This document shows positions 1-11,907 of a stretch of 64,000 nt of DNA, piece after piece. Under the pieces are notes generated by a model, which was not told the DNA's origin, did not search any database, and worked only from the letters and a program-made list of their open reading frames with translations. The DNA is from Acestrorhynchus altus (taxonomy: Eukaryota > Chordata > Actinopteri > Characiformes > Acestrorhynchidae). Position 1 is the first letter of the stretch. Each line of letters begins with the position of its first letter. Location of the stretch: assembly GCA_034509495.1 (NCBI GenBank), contig CM067522.1, forward strand, positions 13,083,171 to 13,147,170. The letters run 5' to 3'. A program made the translations under genes and the position numbers.

Positions 1-441
1 ATGCTGGTGTATTCTGCATGGTGGAATATAAATTTGCTGATAACCGCAGACAGTGTTTTTGATCTATTGTGAGCAGACTGAACAGATTTGCTCATAACTG
101 AAAGTAATCTTCACTTATGACCACCAGCAGTCTTCCAAGGTCTGCCAGGCTGTTTGCTACTCAACAAAGTTCAAATGTGAATTGTTTCCTTTTAACAGTG
201 TAACAAATGTTCGAGTGTGTTAAGAAAGCAAAAAGCTGAGCAAACAACAATGATGGTCGGCTCCAAGGACAAGACTGGAATATACTGAACTCAAGAATCT
301 GACAGGTCTGCCAATATATCATTCAACATGTATATAAATGTTAAAAATGGCAGATTCAGTTAAAAGAACAGGCAAAAGTAAATAATTAAGACCAAACAAA
401 AGTACCTGATCATGATTATGGTGTTTATTATCTGTACTCAC
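1..441 (-). other. apba1: start of apba1 intron 2
   Basis: Non-coding sequence downstream (minus sense) of the donor at 441. A weaker in-frame donor at 405 could extend the exon by 12 codons. No other exon or repeat is recognisable here. Confidence 0.6.
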
Positions 442-1989
442 ATCTCCCCCTAGTGACGGCTGTAAGTCTGATTCCACGGTGGGGCTTAGGTCCTGCCTCA
501 TCACCCAAATGGGCTCTTTGGGCTCATCAGGTGTGTACGGTGAGCGCACTGTCCTGGTCTTCACCTCCTCAATGGCCTCCTTGATATCCTTGATGGCCAG
601 AGAGATGGCATCCCTCTTCTGCCGACTGTTCTTTGCTAAAGCTGCTTCTTCGGAAGGGCTGCTTGCAGGGGTCCTACCATCCTCACCTTTCCTTTCCTCA
701 CCTGGAGTCTCCTGGAGCTTGTTGTCTTCTATTTCAGCTTGTGTGCAGTGCTCAGATTCAGGCCATTCATCCTCTTCTTCCTCTTCCCTGCCTGAGCCAG
801 CAGCTACGCGTTCCAGGCTCTGAGAGCTCAGGCTCTCTTTCACCTCAGCCACAATCTGGTCTATGTCCTCATCCTGCTCGCAGCTGTCTGCACGTGGGTA
901 TGGAGCAAACTCTGCCTCCTTCTCTGGACTGTCAGACTCGCCATCTGAGCGTTCATCATAGTGGTGTAATCTGGAGCCCACTGCCTCCTGTTGCCTGTAT
1001 GAATCTCGCTCGAATAGCCGGAAACCAGCTCGCTGCCGCTGTTGTGGCGTCTGACCCTCAGCCTGTGTTCCAGGGGCTTCAGGGATCTCCTCATAAACAT
1101 GCTCCTGGACAGCATAGTCAGCATAGGGTTCAGAATAGGGCTCATCTTCGACTTGAGATTGGCCCTCACGGCCTGAACTGCGGTACAGTGGCTGTGTGTA
1201 AACATAATTGGAGTAGTTGGGATTGAGCGCCTCAGCATCATGTCTGGGGGGGCGCTCTGTGTTTGGCAGAGGGTCACGAGGCAGGGGTGGTGGCTGAGGA
1301 GGATACTGCGGCTGTGCATGGACTGGCCCTGCAGGCTGCTGCTCTGATTCTGCGCTCTCTGTGTACTCCTCAGCTTCAGGTCTCAGTGGGATCCCGTACG
1401 TAGTCTCATCCTCGGGCTCAGCCTCTGAGGCCATAACAGCGTCACCCTCTGCCCGGTCCGTGTGGTTGTGGAAGCCACTCTCAGTGCTGGCTGAGCGGGC
1501 CAAAGCATTACCTCCTTCCTCATCCTCCTCAGGCTCTCCAGGTTGCTGCTGCTGCTGCTGTTGCTGCTCCAACCTCTGTTGCTCAGCCCTCTCTGCCTCC
1601 CTCTGCTGCCTTTCCCTCTGCCTCTGCCTCTGTTGCTGTGCCCGCATCCGTGCTTCTGCATCACCCTGTCGCCGGTAGCGGGTCACTGCCGGCCGTGGGA
1701 TTGGCTGTGGTGCATGCTGCTGCTCCATTTCACCCTCTTCAGGCGTTCTACGTGAGCTGCGTTGCCGGCCGCCCCCCTCTGACCCCTCGTACCTGCGGTA
1801 GCGCTGGGCTCCAGACTGGCCATGGGAGTTTTCTCCACCATGTCCATTGTGGTGGCTGCGGGACCGGCCTGAGTTATCATGCCGTCTGCGGTGGGAGGGA
1901 GGTTGCTGGCCCTCAGGGCCCCGTCGCTCTAGGTCTGCCTCGGCCGCTTCACTCAACTCCTGGCCCAGTGGCGCCTCCTGGTGGTTCAT
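442..1989 (-). CDS. apba1: apba1 (Mint1/X11-alpha), first coding exon, partial gene
   Basis: Adaptor protein of neuronal membranes and synapses that binds Munc18-1, CASK and the APP tail. This exon encodes the N-terminal 516 residues; the PTB domain and two PDZ domains lie off the left edge. Family-specific blocks are visible: LARSASTESGFHNHTD (about residues 163-178), a Munc18-interacting region (about 283-395, with EPYSEPYADY, HHYDERSDGESDSPEKEAEF and EDIDQIVAEVK), and the CASK-binding region (about 458-505, with RDAISLAIKDIKEAIEEVK and EPIWVMRQDLSPT). These match APBA1 much better than APBA2. The ATG at 1989 (MNHQE) matches the vertebrate MNHLE start; the frame opens further upstream only through a GTG. 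The 3' end is set at the donor GAT|GTGAGT; a second donor, CAG|GTACTT at 406, is also in frame. Residues 20-155 are rich in Q, R, H and E, with eight glutamines at 142-149. Confidence 0.96.
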
Positions 1990-2064
1990 GGCTGGAATAG
2001 GTGGGGTTCTATGCACACAGCTTCATCTCCCCTAGGCCAGGCTCCACTCAGCTCAAATAAACAT
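1990..2064 (-). other. apba1: 5' UTR part of the apba1 first coding exon, with splice acceptor
   Basis: Read on the minus strand, a pyrimidine-rich tract ending TTTTCGCAG lies just before position 2064, giving an acceptor AG at 2066-2065. The 75 bases from there to the ATG at 1989 would be untranslated. As in mammals, transcription would then start at a remote non-coding first exon. Confidence 0.65.
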
Positions 2065-2571
2065 CTGCGAAAACAGCAGGTGAAAACCAAAGGTCACCAC
2101 CAAACCACTACTGGAATACAGTCTTTTGAACTATAACATCAACATAAATTATATCATCCCTGATGGGCCAAAGCGCTACACATTACACAGCGCCAGACTG
2201 ATTGTAGATAACACAGTCATGTGAATGAGTGAAATCTCATTTAACCCACTGTCATTCTGTCTGCCCCTATTTTGACTCATGGCCCCTAGAGAAGGACACA
2301 AATGAAGGGAGCACTTTGCACTGTGCTGACAGAAACACGCATAGCTGGTCTTTAAGACTGCAAACATGGCCTAGTTCACACATGGAACTACTGCCTTACT
2401 TGCAACATACTGCTTACATTTCACCAGATGTACACACCCCTGAAAAAGCACACCCCCACCTAAATATTTTGTGCACCACTAAAGGACAAACAAAAAATAG
2501 GCTCCCCTTATATATGATGTGCTCACCATATGATGCAATACAACACCCTGTTTTTGTGTGTATTAAACATT

Positions 2572-2573
<2 letters not shown>

Positions 2574-2632
<59 letters not shown>

Positions 2633-2655
2633 TATCTATATATATATAGAGATAT
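2574..2655. repeat. (TA)n microsatellite
   Basis: About 28 TA units followed by a short imperfect GATATC/TATAGA tail. Self-complementary, so cruciform-prone. Confidence 0.97.
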
Positions 2656-3008
2656 TCTGTCTCCCACCTGTCCATAAAGCTCCTGTTTTCTGCCTTTCTT
2701 TTCGCCATTTTTGGGAAGGGATAAGATGCTGACAGTTGTTGTATGAGGTTGCTATGATGACTGTCACAGAGGAGAGGGCATTTCTGGGTCCTGTCCTGAT
2801 TTACAACGTGAGTGCGAATGACTGTGTGAATGACTGAATCACAAAGGAAGCGTAAGAACTAAACTGGGCGGCAAAAAATATAGCATAAACTGACAGCAAT
2901 GCTTTTTAAAGCAGCTCATCCTGATGCAGTATGTACATTATATATCCCTGGGGCAACACCTCCTCTTATTAGTCATAGCAGCAAAAACAAACCACCCCGT
3001 GTGAGCAC

Positions 3009-3022
3009 GCACACACACATAC

Positions 3023-3077
<55 letters not shown>
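3009..3077. repeat. (CA)n microsatellite
   Basis: Nearly pure CA repeat with two early interruptions (CAT, CAA). Confidence 0.97.
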
Positions 3078-3080
<3 letters not shown>

Positions 3081-3529
3081 CCCAAGATCTGTGGAGAGCT
3101 CTGGTTGCCACGGTGATATGCTCTGCTGGTGAGCCGCCACCAACTGGTGTGTTCTCACACTGTGGAAAAATGTGGAATTAGAACTATGGAAACTTGACAG
3201 TCTCCATTCTCGTACAAATGACCTTCCTCTGTCTCTCCTACCCAGGGAGACCCAAACCACAGAGAGGGCAACAGACATAAAAAAAAGTGTGTCTGAGTGT
3301 GTGTATGCTTGTAAGTGAGAGAGAATCAACAGGTTGAAAAACGTAATCAAATATGATCCTACAGAAAAGCAAGACTGACCATCAGATTGTTGATTCTCCA
3401 GGACCACAACCTTCAGAGCACACCTCTAAATACACTACTGGTCAAAGACATGACCAGTACTGACTAGTTATCACATCAGTTTTGTTCTTTTATTTTGAAT
3501 AATAATTATTAATTACTTAGGGCTGAATG

Positions 3530-3548
3530 AATATATATATATAGTAAT

Positions 3549-3590
<42 letters not shown>
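3530..3590. repeat. (TA)n microsatellite, two blocks
   Basis: Two TA runs separated by a short GTAATTATTT spacer, just left of a Tc1-like element. Confidence 0.95.
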
Positions 3591-3593
<3 letters not shown>

Positions 3594-3924
3594 CACACAA
3601 GCACAAGATATGTGCTGAGGACAACATTGTTTACACTCCCCACCAAATGTGTTGGAACAGTGAGACCAAGCCCTTTATTTTTGCTGCAAAGTGAAAACAT
3701 TTGGGTTTGATATTAAGGGATGAACAGGAGACAAAACATCACCATTTCAGCTTTATTTCCATCTAAATCTGATACACAGTTCAGAAGATAGCACCTTTTG
3801 TCTGAACCCACCCATTTGTCTTGTGAGAAAAAGTATTGGAACATGTGAGTGACAGTTGTTTTGTGTCCTGTTACATTTTTTAACCATTAATTGAACCACA
3901 CAGGCCATTATGAACAGATTCTTT

Positions 3925-4272
3925 TTTACAAAGGTGGGCTGGCAAGTGCCAGACAACACTTGAAAGCAGAGGACAGGAAAATTCACATTCACAAAAAACA
4001 CAGACATAAATAACAAATGGTAATAAAATTGCAAACATGTACAGGTATTAATTAAAATATCATTGATATGGTGCTTGAAAGCAATGTCAGATGTATAAGT
4101 GTCTGGTTTTAAAGTATTTTGTAATTTGTTCCAGTCCTCAGCAGCAGACTGAAGTGATGAACAGCCAAAGGCAGTACTGGATTTCAGAGTTTTTAAGCTG
4201 ATGTAACTGGATGACCTGGTTTTGTATATCGCACATTGATTATTTAAACAATAAATAGTGCTGAATCTCTGC
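3925..4272 (-). mobile_element. LINE 3'-end fragment nested in the Tc1 element
   Basis: On the minus strand the frame reads a LINE ORF2 C-terminus-like segment: SLKTLKSSTAFGCSSLQSA, then AEDWNKLQ, then AFKHHIND. This is the pattern at the end of many fish non-LTR reverse transcriptases. It interrupts the left part of the Tc1-like element, so it probably inserted later. The exact LINE clade is uncertain. Confidence 0.5.
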
Positions 4273-4574
4273 ATTCAGTTTCAGATTTGGGTCGTATCTG
4301 TGCACACTGTGCATTTATAGTACCTAACATGAAACGCAGAGAGCTGTCTATGGGTGAAAAACAGGAAGATGGAAAATCAATCAGAGCCATTGCACAAATA
4401 TTGGCCATAGCCAGTACAACCATCTGGAACATCTGGAAGTAACAGATGTAGAACAGGTAGACTAAGGAAAACAACAACATTTCAAAAACACTGTAAGTGC
4501 TGTAAAGAAAGACCCTAAAATAACAGATATTAGCCACTAGAACATCCAGAAGAACAGGAAAGCCAGGCTGGAAT

Positions 4575-4922
4575 TTGCCAAGAAGAACAGAGACAAGCCT
4601 CAGAAATTCTTTTCAGAAAGTTTTATTGACTGATGAGACAAAGATGAACCTTAATCAATATGATGGAAAACCTAAAGTTTGGAGAAAGAAAGGATCTGCT
4701 CATGAACCCAAACATACGAGCCCATCTGTGAAACACAGTGAAGGTAATGTCATGGCTTGGGCTTGCATGGCTTCTTCTGGGATGGGCTCATTAATCTTCA
4801 TTGATAATGTCACGCATGATGACAGCAGAACAATGACCTCAGACGTCTACAGATACATTTTGTCTGTCAATTTAAAGAAAGATGCAACTAAACTGACAAG
4901 GAGATCCTTCATTATGCAGTAA
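4575..4922 (+). pseudogene. Tc1-like transposase fragment (central DDE part)
   Basis: The 115-codon open stretch is the best preserved part of the transposase in the surrounding element. It carries TDETK, KVWRKKGSAHEPKH, SVKHSEGNVMAWACMASSG and FIDNVT, all typical of the Tc1 catalytic core. It stops just before the second catalytic motif, so it cannot be functional. Confidence 0.85.
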
Positions 4923-5399
4923 ATTAATGACCCATAACAAACTACGGGTCAGTTCATCAGGTGCAAGAAGTGGAAGGTTTTAGACTGGCCTTGTCAATCT
5001 CCAGACTTAAACCCTATAAAGCTGCATTTTACCTGCTGAAGTCTGAAGGGCGTAACCCCCCAAAGACAAACAGCAGCTGAAAGAGACTGCAGTGAAAAGC
5101 CCGGAAAAGCATCACAAAAGAGGAATGCAGACGTATAGTGATGTCACAGGCTTGATGCAGTTATTTCAAGCAAAGGATTTGCAATTAAATATTAAGTCTT
5201 ATTCACTTTCATCTATTTTAAGTTGATCTGTTCCAGTACTTTTGCTCAGAAGAAAAATGGGCAGGATCAGGTGGTATCTACTGAACTGTGCATCAGATCC
5301 AGATGTAAAAACACCTGTAAATAAAAGCTTTTAATGTCAAACCCAAATGTTTTCAGTCTACAGCAAAAATATCGGGATTGTCCTCCCTGTTCCAGTACT

Positions 5400-5655
5400 T
5401 TCCGAGGGGAGTGTAGTTTGAAAGCTTCAAAACCATGTTCTGTTTTAATCTTGACAAAACCTTTTTTCATCTCTGCCCCGTTACCCTGCTTGCTCTGCCC
5501 CCTGTTCTCACACATACCATGGAGGGAGTAGAAGATGTTTTACTGTCTATAAAGAAGAAATAAAGATCAAATTTCAATGTTTATATATAGTTATAGCAAT
5601 TGTTTCACCTTGTATTTTTCAAGTCATGTTGTATCTTATTTCACAATTCAGCTAA
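5400..5655. repeat. dispersed repeat, copy A
   Basis: Resembles 7310-7690 in order and wording: GCTTCAAAACC-like, a CTCTGCCCC-type pyrimidine block, CACACATACCATGGAGGG, GAAGAAATAAAGATCA, and CAGCTAAAATATA at the end. Family not named. Confidence 0.6.
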
Positions 5656-5657
5656 AA

Positions 5658-6160
5658 TATACAGTGACAGTCAAAAGTTTTAGAACGCCCAATAAGGTTC
5701 TGAAACCTTTGACTGGTCGTGCACATATATTTTGCAGCAGCATGTTGTTAATCTAAAGATCATATCACAGCACATTAACTGTCTGAAATTGAATTGTTTA
5801 ACTGGTTTACAATCAAGCACAACATTATGACACTGATATGGTGGTGGTGTGTTATTGTGTGTTGTGCTGGTAAGAGTTGATCAGACAAAGCAATGCCACA
5901 GACCACCACAGGAGCTTTGCTGTATACAAACCACCATGCCCTCCATGGGTTTGGTGATGTATGTGACTGGCCATGGCATAATATCTGTCAAGACAACTGT
6001 TGAGATGGCAGCAGTATGCAGATGAGTGTTGTCCTCTGCACACCAGAGTCTGCGTTCAGAAGAGGACCATTGGTTGCAGGACCTCATTAACCAAAAAGGG
6101 TAAATGGCAAAAAAATTTGCACCCCACACCATGACACCAGGCCTTCATCATTAAAGATGA
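5658..6160 (-). mobile_element. Tc1-like transposon remnant
   Basis: The left end carries a Tc1-type terminal motif (ACAGTCAAAAGTTTTAGAAC). On the minus strand, broken frames read MVWGANFF, LMRSCNQW and EDNTHLHTAAIST. These correspond to the Tc1 core motifs VMVWGxFS, EVLQPVV and QDNARPHTA. Several frameshifts are present and the element is dead. Confidence 0.75.
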
Positions 6161-7199
6161 CCTTTCGTCATTCTCACTAACTCCATGACAGTCTGACATG
6201 ATGCGATTGCAGTTGTGCATTGCAATCAGTTTATTTTTTCTAGTAAACAAAGTGGGACCCTGTCCTTTTAGACAGTAAACACTGTTCCATTTAAGGCATG
6301 TGTAAAACCCTCTACATGTTTTCGGCACAGACACAACATAGAAATCCTTGGATACAGTAAAAGCTACAAAGAAAACAATATGCTAATTATGTATTTAATA
6401 AAAAACCTACAAGGCTCATATGCACATCAAGCGAAAGCATGCCAAGCATGAAAAAAACTCCACTTTTGATCTATGAGGAGGGAGTGAGAGGGAAAAAAAC
6501 AAAAGGGGGCACATTTCAGCTAACAGAAGAAGGTCACAGAAAAAGAAAGATACATCCTGAAACACCAGGGCACCTTTCTCACCTCTCATCTCACCACCCA
6601 GAGCAGTCTTTCTTTCTCTCTCTCTCTCTGCCAATAAGCCTGTAAGTGAGAGGCAGGATAGCAGTTTGGACACTCTCTTTCCATCACATTCAGCTCTACA
6701 GGAGCCCTCACTCAAACGGTCAGCTATGAAGGACGAAGCAGTTCGCTGCCAAATGCCCTGCTCCTGGCCAAGAGCAGGCAAGGACTAGAGGACAACATGA
6801 CGTGATTTGGGCCGTCAAACAACTTACTGCATAATTACTGCAAGCATGCTGTGCATGAGTCATTTTGTGTGTTTCTGTGTGTGTCCGTTCCAATATGCAC
6901 CAAAATTATGCATACGTTTAATTAGTAATTATCTGGGTCGAGTAGTTTCACTCTATTTTAAAACGAATACACATTTCTAGTTGGGAACAGTGGGGGAGGG
7001 CATTCGTAGTGGTGAAGTACACAATACCACAGACTTCAAGGTTATGCCTTGGTTGAATCAGTTTAAATTATAAATTATCATCAAAATGCCATCAAATACA
7101 CCCACACACATATAAACATGTCATAACAATGATTGCCATCAGTAGCAAAGACTGTAGCAAATCCATTCAAAATTCACTAAATTGCTGATAAAGATCAAA

Positions 7200-7690
7200 G
7201 ATGTCCTGAACTGACTGGAAGACAGTAAGGCTGGCCAATATGTATTGATATTGATATGGATATTGGGATATAAGCAGAGCAAGACATGGACTGAGGAGAT
7301 ATCAGGTTTTGAAGTTTTTAAATAACATTCAGTTTCAAATGAATGGAAACCATTTTTCAAACCTTTTTGCTCCTGCGCTCTGCTCCTCCCCAGCTCTCAG
7401 CTCCTCCTACTCTGCTCCCCTCTGGCCCCACTCACGTTTTCATACACACAACATGGAGGGGGCATTAGACAGTGCTCTGGCATGAAGATGACTAGAAATG
7501 GCTGATATTTATACTTGCCACTAATGGGGGACTTGACAGTAGTGTGTATTAAGAAGAACTGAAGATCACATTTCAGAACAGATATAGAAAAGATAAACGA
7601 TTTCATGGACTGTCCTAATTTTTCATATTAATGTATATATCATATGTCACCATGCAGCTAAAATATATTAGAAAATTAGGTTGTATCCAT
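7200..7690. repeat. dispersed repeat, copy B
   Basis: Partner of 5400-5655. The left part starts with a GGCCAATATGTATTGATAT motif like those at ends of fish hAT-type non-autonomous elements. Confidence 0.5.
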
Positions 7691-8615
7691 AATTGCCCAG
7701 TCATAGAAGCCAGTGTGATGATGCAGGTGTCTGTAACTGTAATACTTATGGACACCCACAGTTCTAGATGACACACTAGCCCACTGCCGTTAACCGTTTT
7801 CAACCAACAAAAAGTAGTTTCAAATGGCTGTGATCCAACATAATTCAGAAATGACAGGCATTAGTACTGTAAGCAACATTTGTTATGTTTCAGATACAGC
7901 TTAATGTTTGCCAACCATGGTTTGTTTTGGAAAATATATACTTGGCCCACAGTTTGCCTTTATAGTATGTGAGGTCTTGAATATGATTTTGAAGTGCAGA
8001 GCTCCATCTTTTCATGTTCCTATCCCTTTAAAGCTAAGTGTTTATTTCTTTTTTTAGGCATTCAGAAGCAGGCTTTTTTCCAGTATTCAAACATACCAGA
8101 GAGCTGTTTGAGGAAACATTCACAGAATTGTACAAAAACTATAAGAAATTAAAATCGTGCGCATTTCCTTTAAGGGGCTAGTTTATGTTCTTTAGTTTGT
8201 TTTCTTTTATTTTACTTCAATCAGAACCGGATGTGTTGAAACTGCAGATCCCACTTGTCTTAATGAACTCTTTTTTTCTCTACAGTTTTTTGTTTTGAAA
8301 GTAAATCTGAATCAATCCATCAATACAACTGTACATTCACCTAAATAATAGCTACAACAAAATCCATAGATTTTAAATACATAGAACTTATTTTTTACCC
8401 CAAGTATTATGACACAGTGCTGTAATGATTTTTTGTCTACCTCTAATTAGCAGTGTGGCTCAGATCCCAAGTGAAAACTAAACCAGCTCTGACTCAGTGG
8501 GGAGCGGCAGTGTCGTTATCCAGAGGATGTGCTCGTTTCTGCCTTAAACACACAACACCAGCAATACAGCCACCAGCACCATGCTGTCAGGCAGCTCCTG
8601 ATTAAGCACAGTCAC

Positions 8616-8697
8616 AGACACTCTCTCTCTCTCTCTGGCACACACACATACACACACATACACACACACAAACACACACACACACACACACACTCAA
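8616..8697. repeat. (CT)n-(CA)n compound microsatellite
   Basis: A short CT run followed by an interrupted CA run. Confidence 0.95.
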
Positions 8698-10837
8698 ACT
8701 CACCCACATGCAGATAGACAGATGCTACTTCTACATCCGTGTACGCAAGCAAACACTGAGATACAAAGAAGAGAATGAGCTGCATGCAGTCCGACAGCGT
8801 GGCAAGTTTGATTGAATCGTTTCTCTAACAGGATTACTACTGCCGGATTTAAACGGCTAACGACAGCTGAAGTAAAACAAGCCCACAGAAACAGGGGGTG
8901 GGTAAAGCCTGATGTATACAATGCACAATGAAACCCTAAGATATTGTCTTGTGTCTATGGTTGGGTAGTCTCATTTACTCATCAGCTATGATAACGGAGG
9001 CCATTTTAACAAAGCCACAAACCTCACAGAGCTATAGGCCAAAACACTGACCAGTGCCCAGAACCTGACCATTTTCAGCTTGACTGGCCATGACCAGTCC
9101 AAAGACTGTGGTGGACAAATGTACACTATGTGTCACACGAAGATTTACTTTGTGATGCATACACACAAGTTCTACACATTTCTAACAACTCTCCAAGTAT
9201 TTGGAGTGACAGATTTAAGACAATTAAAAAACACCATCACCCCTCTGAACAAACCCAATCCGAAGAGGCAGGCAAAGAGGCTAAAGCTAGTAAGAGCACA
9301 AGTATATTCAATAAGCCAATGTCTTTCTTAAGCAAAACAACTATATCACCAAAGCAACTATAAGGAAAATGATCAAATTCATAGCAAAATCAACCACAAT
9401 TGTTATTGGCAGGCAAAGGAAAAAAAAGTAAATGTAGATACGCCATTATTTTCCAGCCAGCCCTTGACTGAATTAAACTAATGAATAGGTTATATATCGT
9501 AGATCACATAAAATGAAAACACATAACGATTTCATATGTTAATCTGAAATGAATCTCCTGAATTTCAATTGGTGTCTTGGGAAACTTTAAGAAAAGCTGT
9601 TAATGAAGACATATTAGCAAACCACAACCAATACAGTCAATCAATGGTATAGATCTCCTTTCCTCCACCCACACAGGAACATTCACATCTGCCTTAGGCA
9701 AATCAAATTTGACCTGCAATTTACCATGACTGGATAAGCCAATAAAAAGCCTCCAATACTGAGCTAATTACATTCGCCTGAATAATGAGCAAAGCTATGA
9801 CAATTATACTGCAGGTCAAGGACATTCTGTCTGGGGCTACAGACTTCTGCAGAATTTCAACAGCCCTGAATCACCTAGCCACAATGCATGTTCTGTATAC
9901 TAATGCAGTCATACAAACACTGTTGAAAACTCTCCCAGTCTGTGTAAACTGGCATTTGAAATCCCCTTGCTATTGGATTTAAAGCTTATTCAGAGCTCAT
10001 ACAAATAAATCATAGGGAGTGAGTCACAGTGCTTTCTACATCTAAAAGATTCAGGTCTTTCCTCATCATACAGGGAGAAGATTGTTCAGTGTTAACAAAT
10101 TATTTCAACTTTTGCAGATAGCCCAGCTTCAAGGCCACATTAGACCCTGCCTCTGTCTTTGGCAAGGAATGCTGCCCTCAGGATATATACAGTGCACTTC
10201 TCTTATTTCTTACAAGAAGAGCATTAAAATGCCTGGCAGCCAGTTCAGCTTTTCTTGAGACTTCCTCAAGGTAAAAACTGGCTACAATCCCTTTGAGGAC
10301 ACAGATGGGGAATGGTAATCTAAGTTGTTCCTCAGTACAGTCCATTAAAAACAATACATCACTTCATATACGGGATAAAATGTTTAGCACTATTCCTTGG
10401 GTATTTACTGTACTCAGTAAAAAAGCCTGGTTAATTATTACAAGTAAGTCAAGTGCATAACTGCAATCTAAATTATCAGTAGGTATGGTTTAATAGCTGT
10501 GCAAGATGTGCTCCATTGAGTCTTGAATTTAAAGCAGTTACATTGTTAAGGCATGCTGCCCCACTAGAAACACCTTTCTGCTCTTAGAGAAGGAACTTAC
10601 ATTTAAATAATCCAGTAAATTTTTGCCATCACTCATGATGAACACCGTTACATTAAGTCTTAGGTCCTGAGATACGCATTTTTCAGACAGTTACATGCCA
10701 CTTTCTAGGCTTCATAACTCAGCATTAGAGTAACGTACAGATGGGATACACACATACATATATAATAAAATACACACATAAAAATAATAATTTACATTTT
10801 TATTTTATTAGGACCACTGTCTAATATTTTTCAACAT

Positions 10838-11810
10838 TTGAATTTTGTAAATGTCCTACTCATTAAAAATAACTCACTTTCAGCTCTGAACCCCCTGCAG
10901 TTCGCTTATCAACAGCAGGCAAAATGCACATTCCCATCTGGACCAGAACAACACCACTTTAATTTAACACCATCCAACTTCATGCTCGGTGAGAAGCCGG
11001 ATAAAATGATTCCCTGGGTCCTGGACTACCTGTCACATAGGCCCCAGTTATGTGCAGTTGGGAACCAGCTGGTCAGATCTTCTGGTCTGCAACACTGAAG
11101 CACCTTAGGGAACTTTCCCCCTTCCTCTTCATCCTATACGCTACAGACTTCCAGTACAGGTCAGATCTATGCCACCTACAGAAATTTTCAGATGACTCTA
11201 CGGTGGTTAGGTACATCAGGGATAACAGTGGTGTGTGAAGAACCATCTGCTCCTTAATGTGACCAAGACCAAGGAGATGGAGGTGGACGTCAAAAGGAAT
11301 AAGACAATAATTAGACCTGTTACCATCAGGGTTGGGGACATTAAGCTGGTAGACACGTACAAATATCTGGGTGTCCTAGCAGGACAAAAAAATTGGACTG
11401 GAGGGCCAACACTGAGGCTGTGTACAAGAATGGGATGAGCAGACTGAGACAAGCTGAGAAAGCTCAGGTCCTTCAATGTGTGCAGCGAAATGTTGGCCAT
11501 CTTCTACCAGTCTGTTCTTGCAGGTGTTGTCTTCTTCGCAGCAGTCTGTTGGAAAGGCTACATCAAATCTGGAGATGCTCAACAAATTCATCAAGAAGGC
11601 TGGCTCTGTTCTTGGATGCTAACTGGAGAGCTTTGAAGTGGTGGTGGAAAAACAGACACTCAACAAACTGACCACTATCCCGGACAACAGATCTCACTAA
11701 AGTCCATGACTTACTGGTCAGACAGTGGAGCATTTTCAGCAACAGACTCATTCAGCTCCACTGTAGCAAGGAGCAGTAATGGTAGGACATTGCGACTCTT
11801 CTGTTTATAT
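10838..11810 (+). mobile_element. Rex1/CR1-type LINE reverse transcriptase fragment
   Basis: Plus-strand broken frames carry non-LTR reverse transcriptase landmarks in order: NPLQFAYQ, DYLSHRPQ, KFSDDSTVVRYIRDN (the catalytic box, usually FADD, here FSDD), NHLLLNVTKTKEMEVD, VDTYKYLGV, NTEAVYKNGMSRL and a Rex1-like C-terminal region. Frameshifts separate them. The piece is 5'-truncated, as usual for LINEs, and ends at the TATC microsatellite. Confidence 0.85.
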
Positions 11811-11845
11811 CTTTTCGCACAGACAATATTCATATCTTCTGCCCA

Positions 11846-11907
<62 letters not shown>
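11846..11907. repeat. (TATC)n tetranucleotide repeat
   Basis: About 15 TATC units directly after the LINE 3' end, as often grows from a LINE tail. Confidence 0.97.

Larger units (their letters stand above)
3634..5400 (+). mobile_element. Tc1-like DNA transposon with long inverted ends, dead
   Basis: The two ends are similar inverted sequences of about 200 bp (left about 3640-3845, right about 5223-5395). Each carries a central TTGGAACA/CTGGAACA-type direct repeat, the IR/DR layout of Tc1 elements. The plus-strand transposase remnant spans about 4330-5200. It shows a helix-turn-helix-like stretch (GKSIRAIAQILA), the first catalytic Asp in LLTDETK, and VMAWACMASSGMGSLIFID. After an in-frame stop at 4920 come DWPCQSPDLNPIK and a C-terminal SSKGFAIKY-like end. 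Where active enzymes have NPIE this copy has NPIK, so the third acidic residue is lost. Several stops and frameshifts confirm it is inactive. Confidence 0.88.

Noticed and set aside
479..1755. Several 70-200 codon ORFs on both strands over the apba1 exon
   Set aside because: Out-of-frame shadows of the long GC-rich apba1 exon.
1990..2016. Nine-codon upstream extension of the apba1 frame starting at GTG
   Set aside because: Not an ATG, and the conserved vertebrate start MNH lies at 1989.
6416..6781. 121-codon minus ORF with an ER/K-rich segment
   Set aside because: Composition is driven by a CT/GA-rich tract; no homology is recognised.
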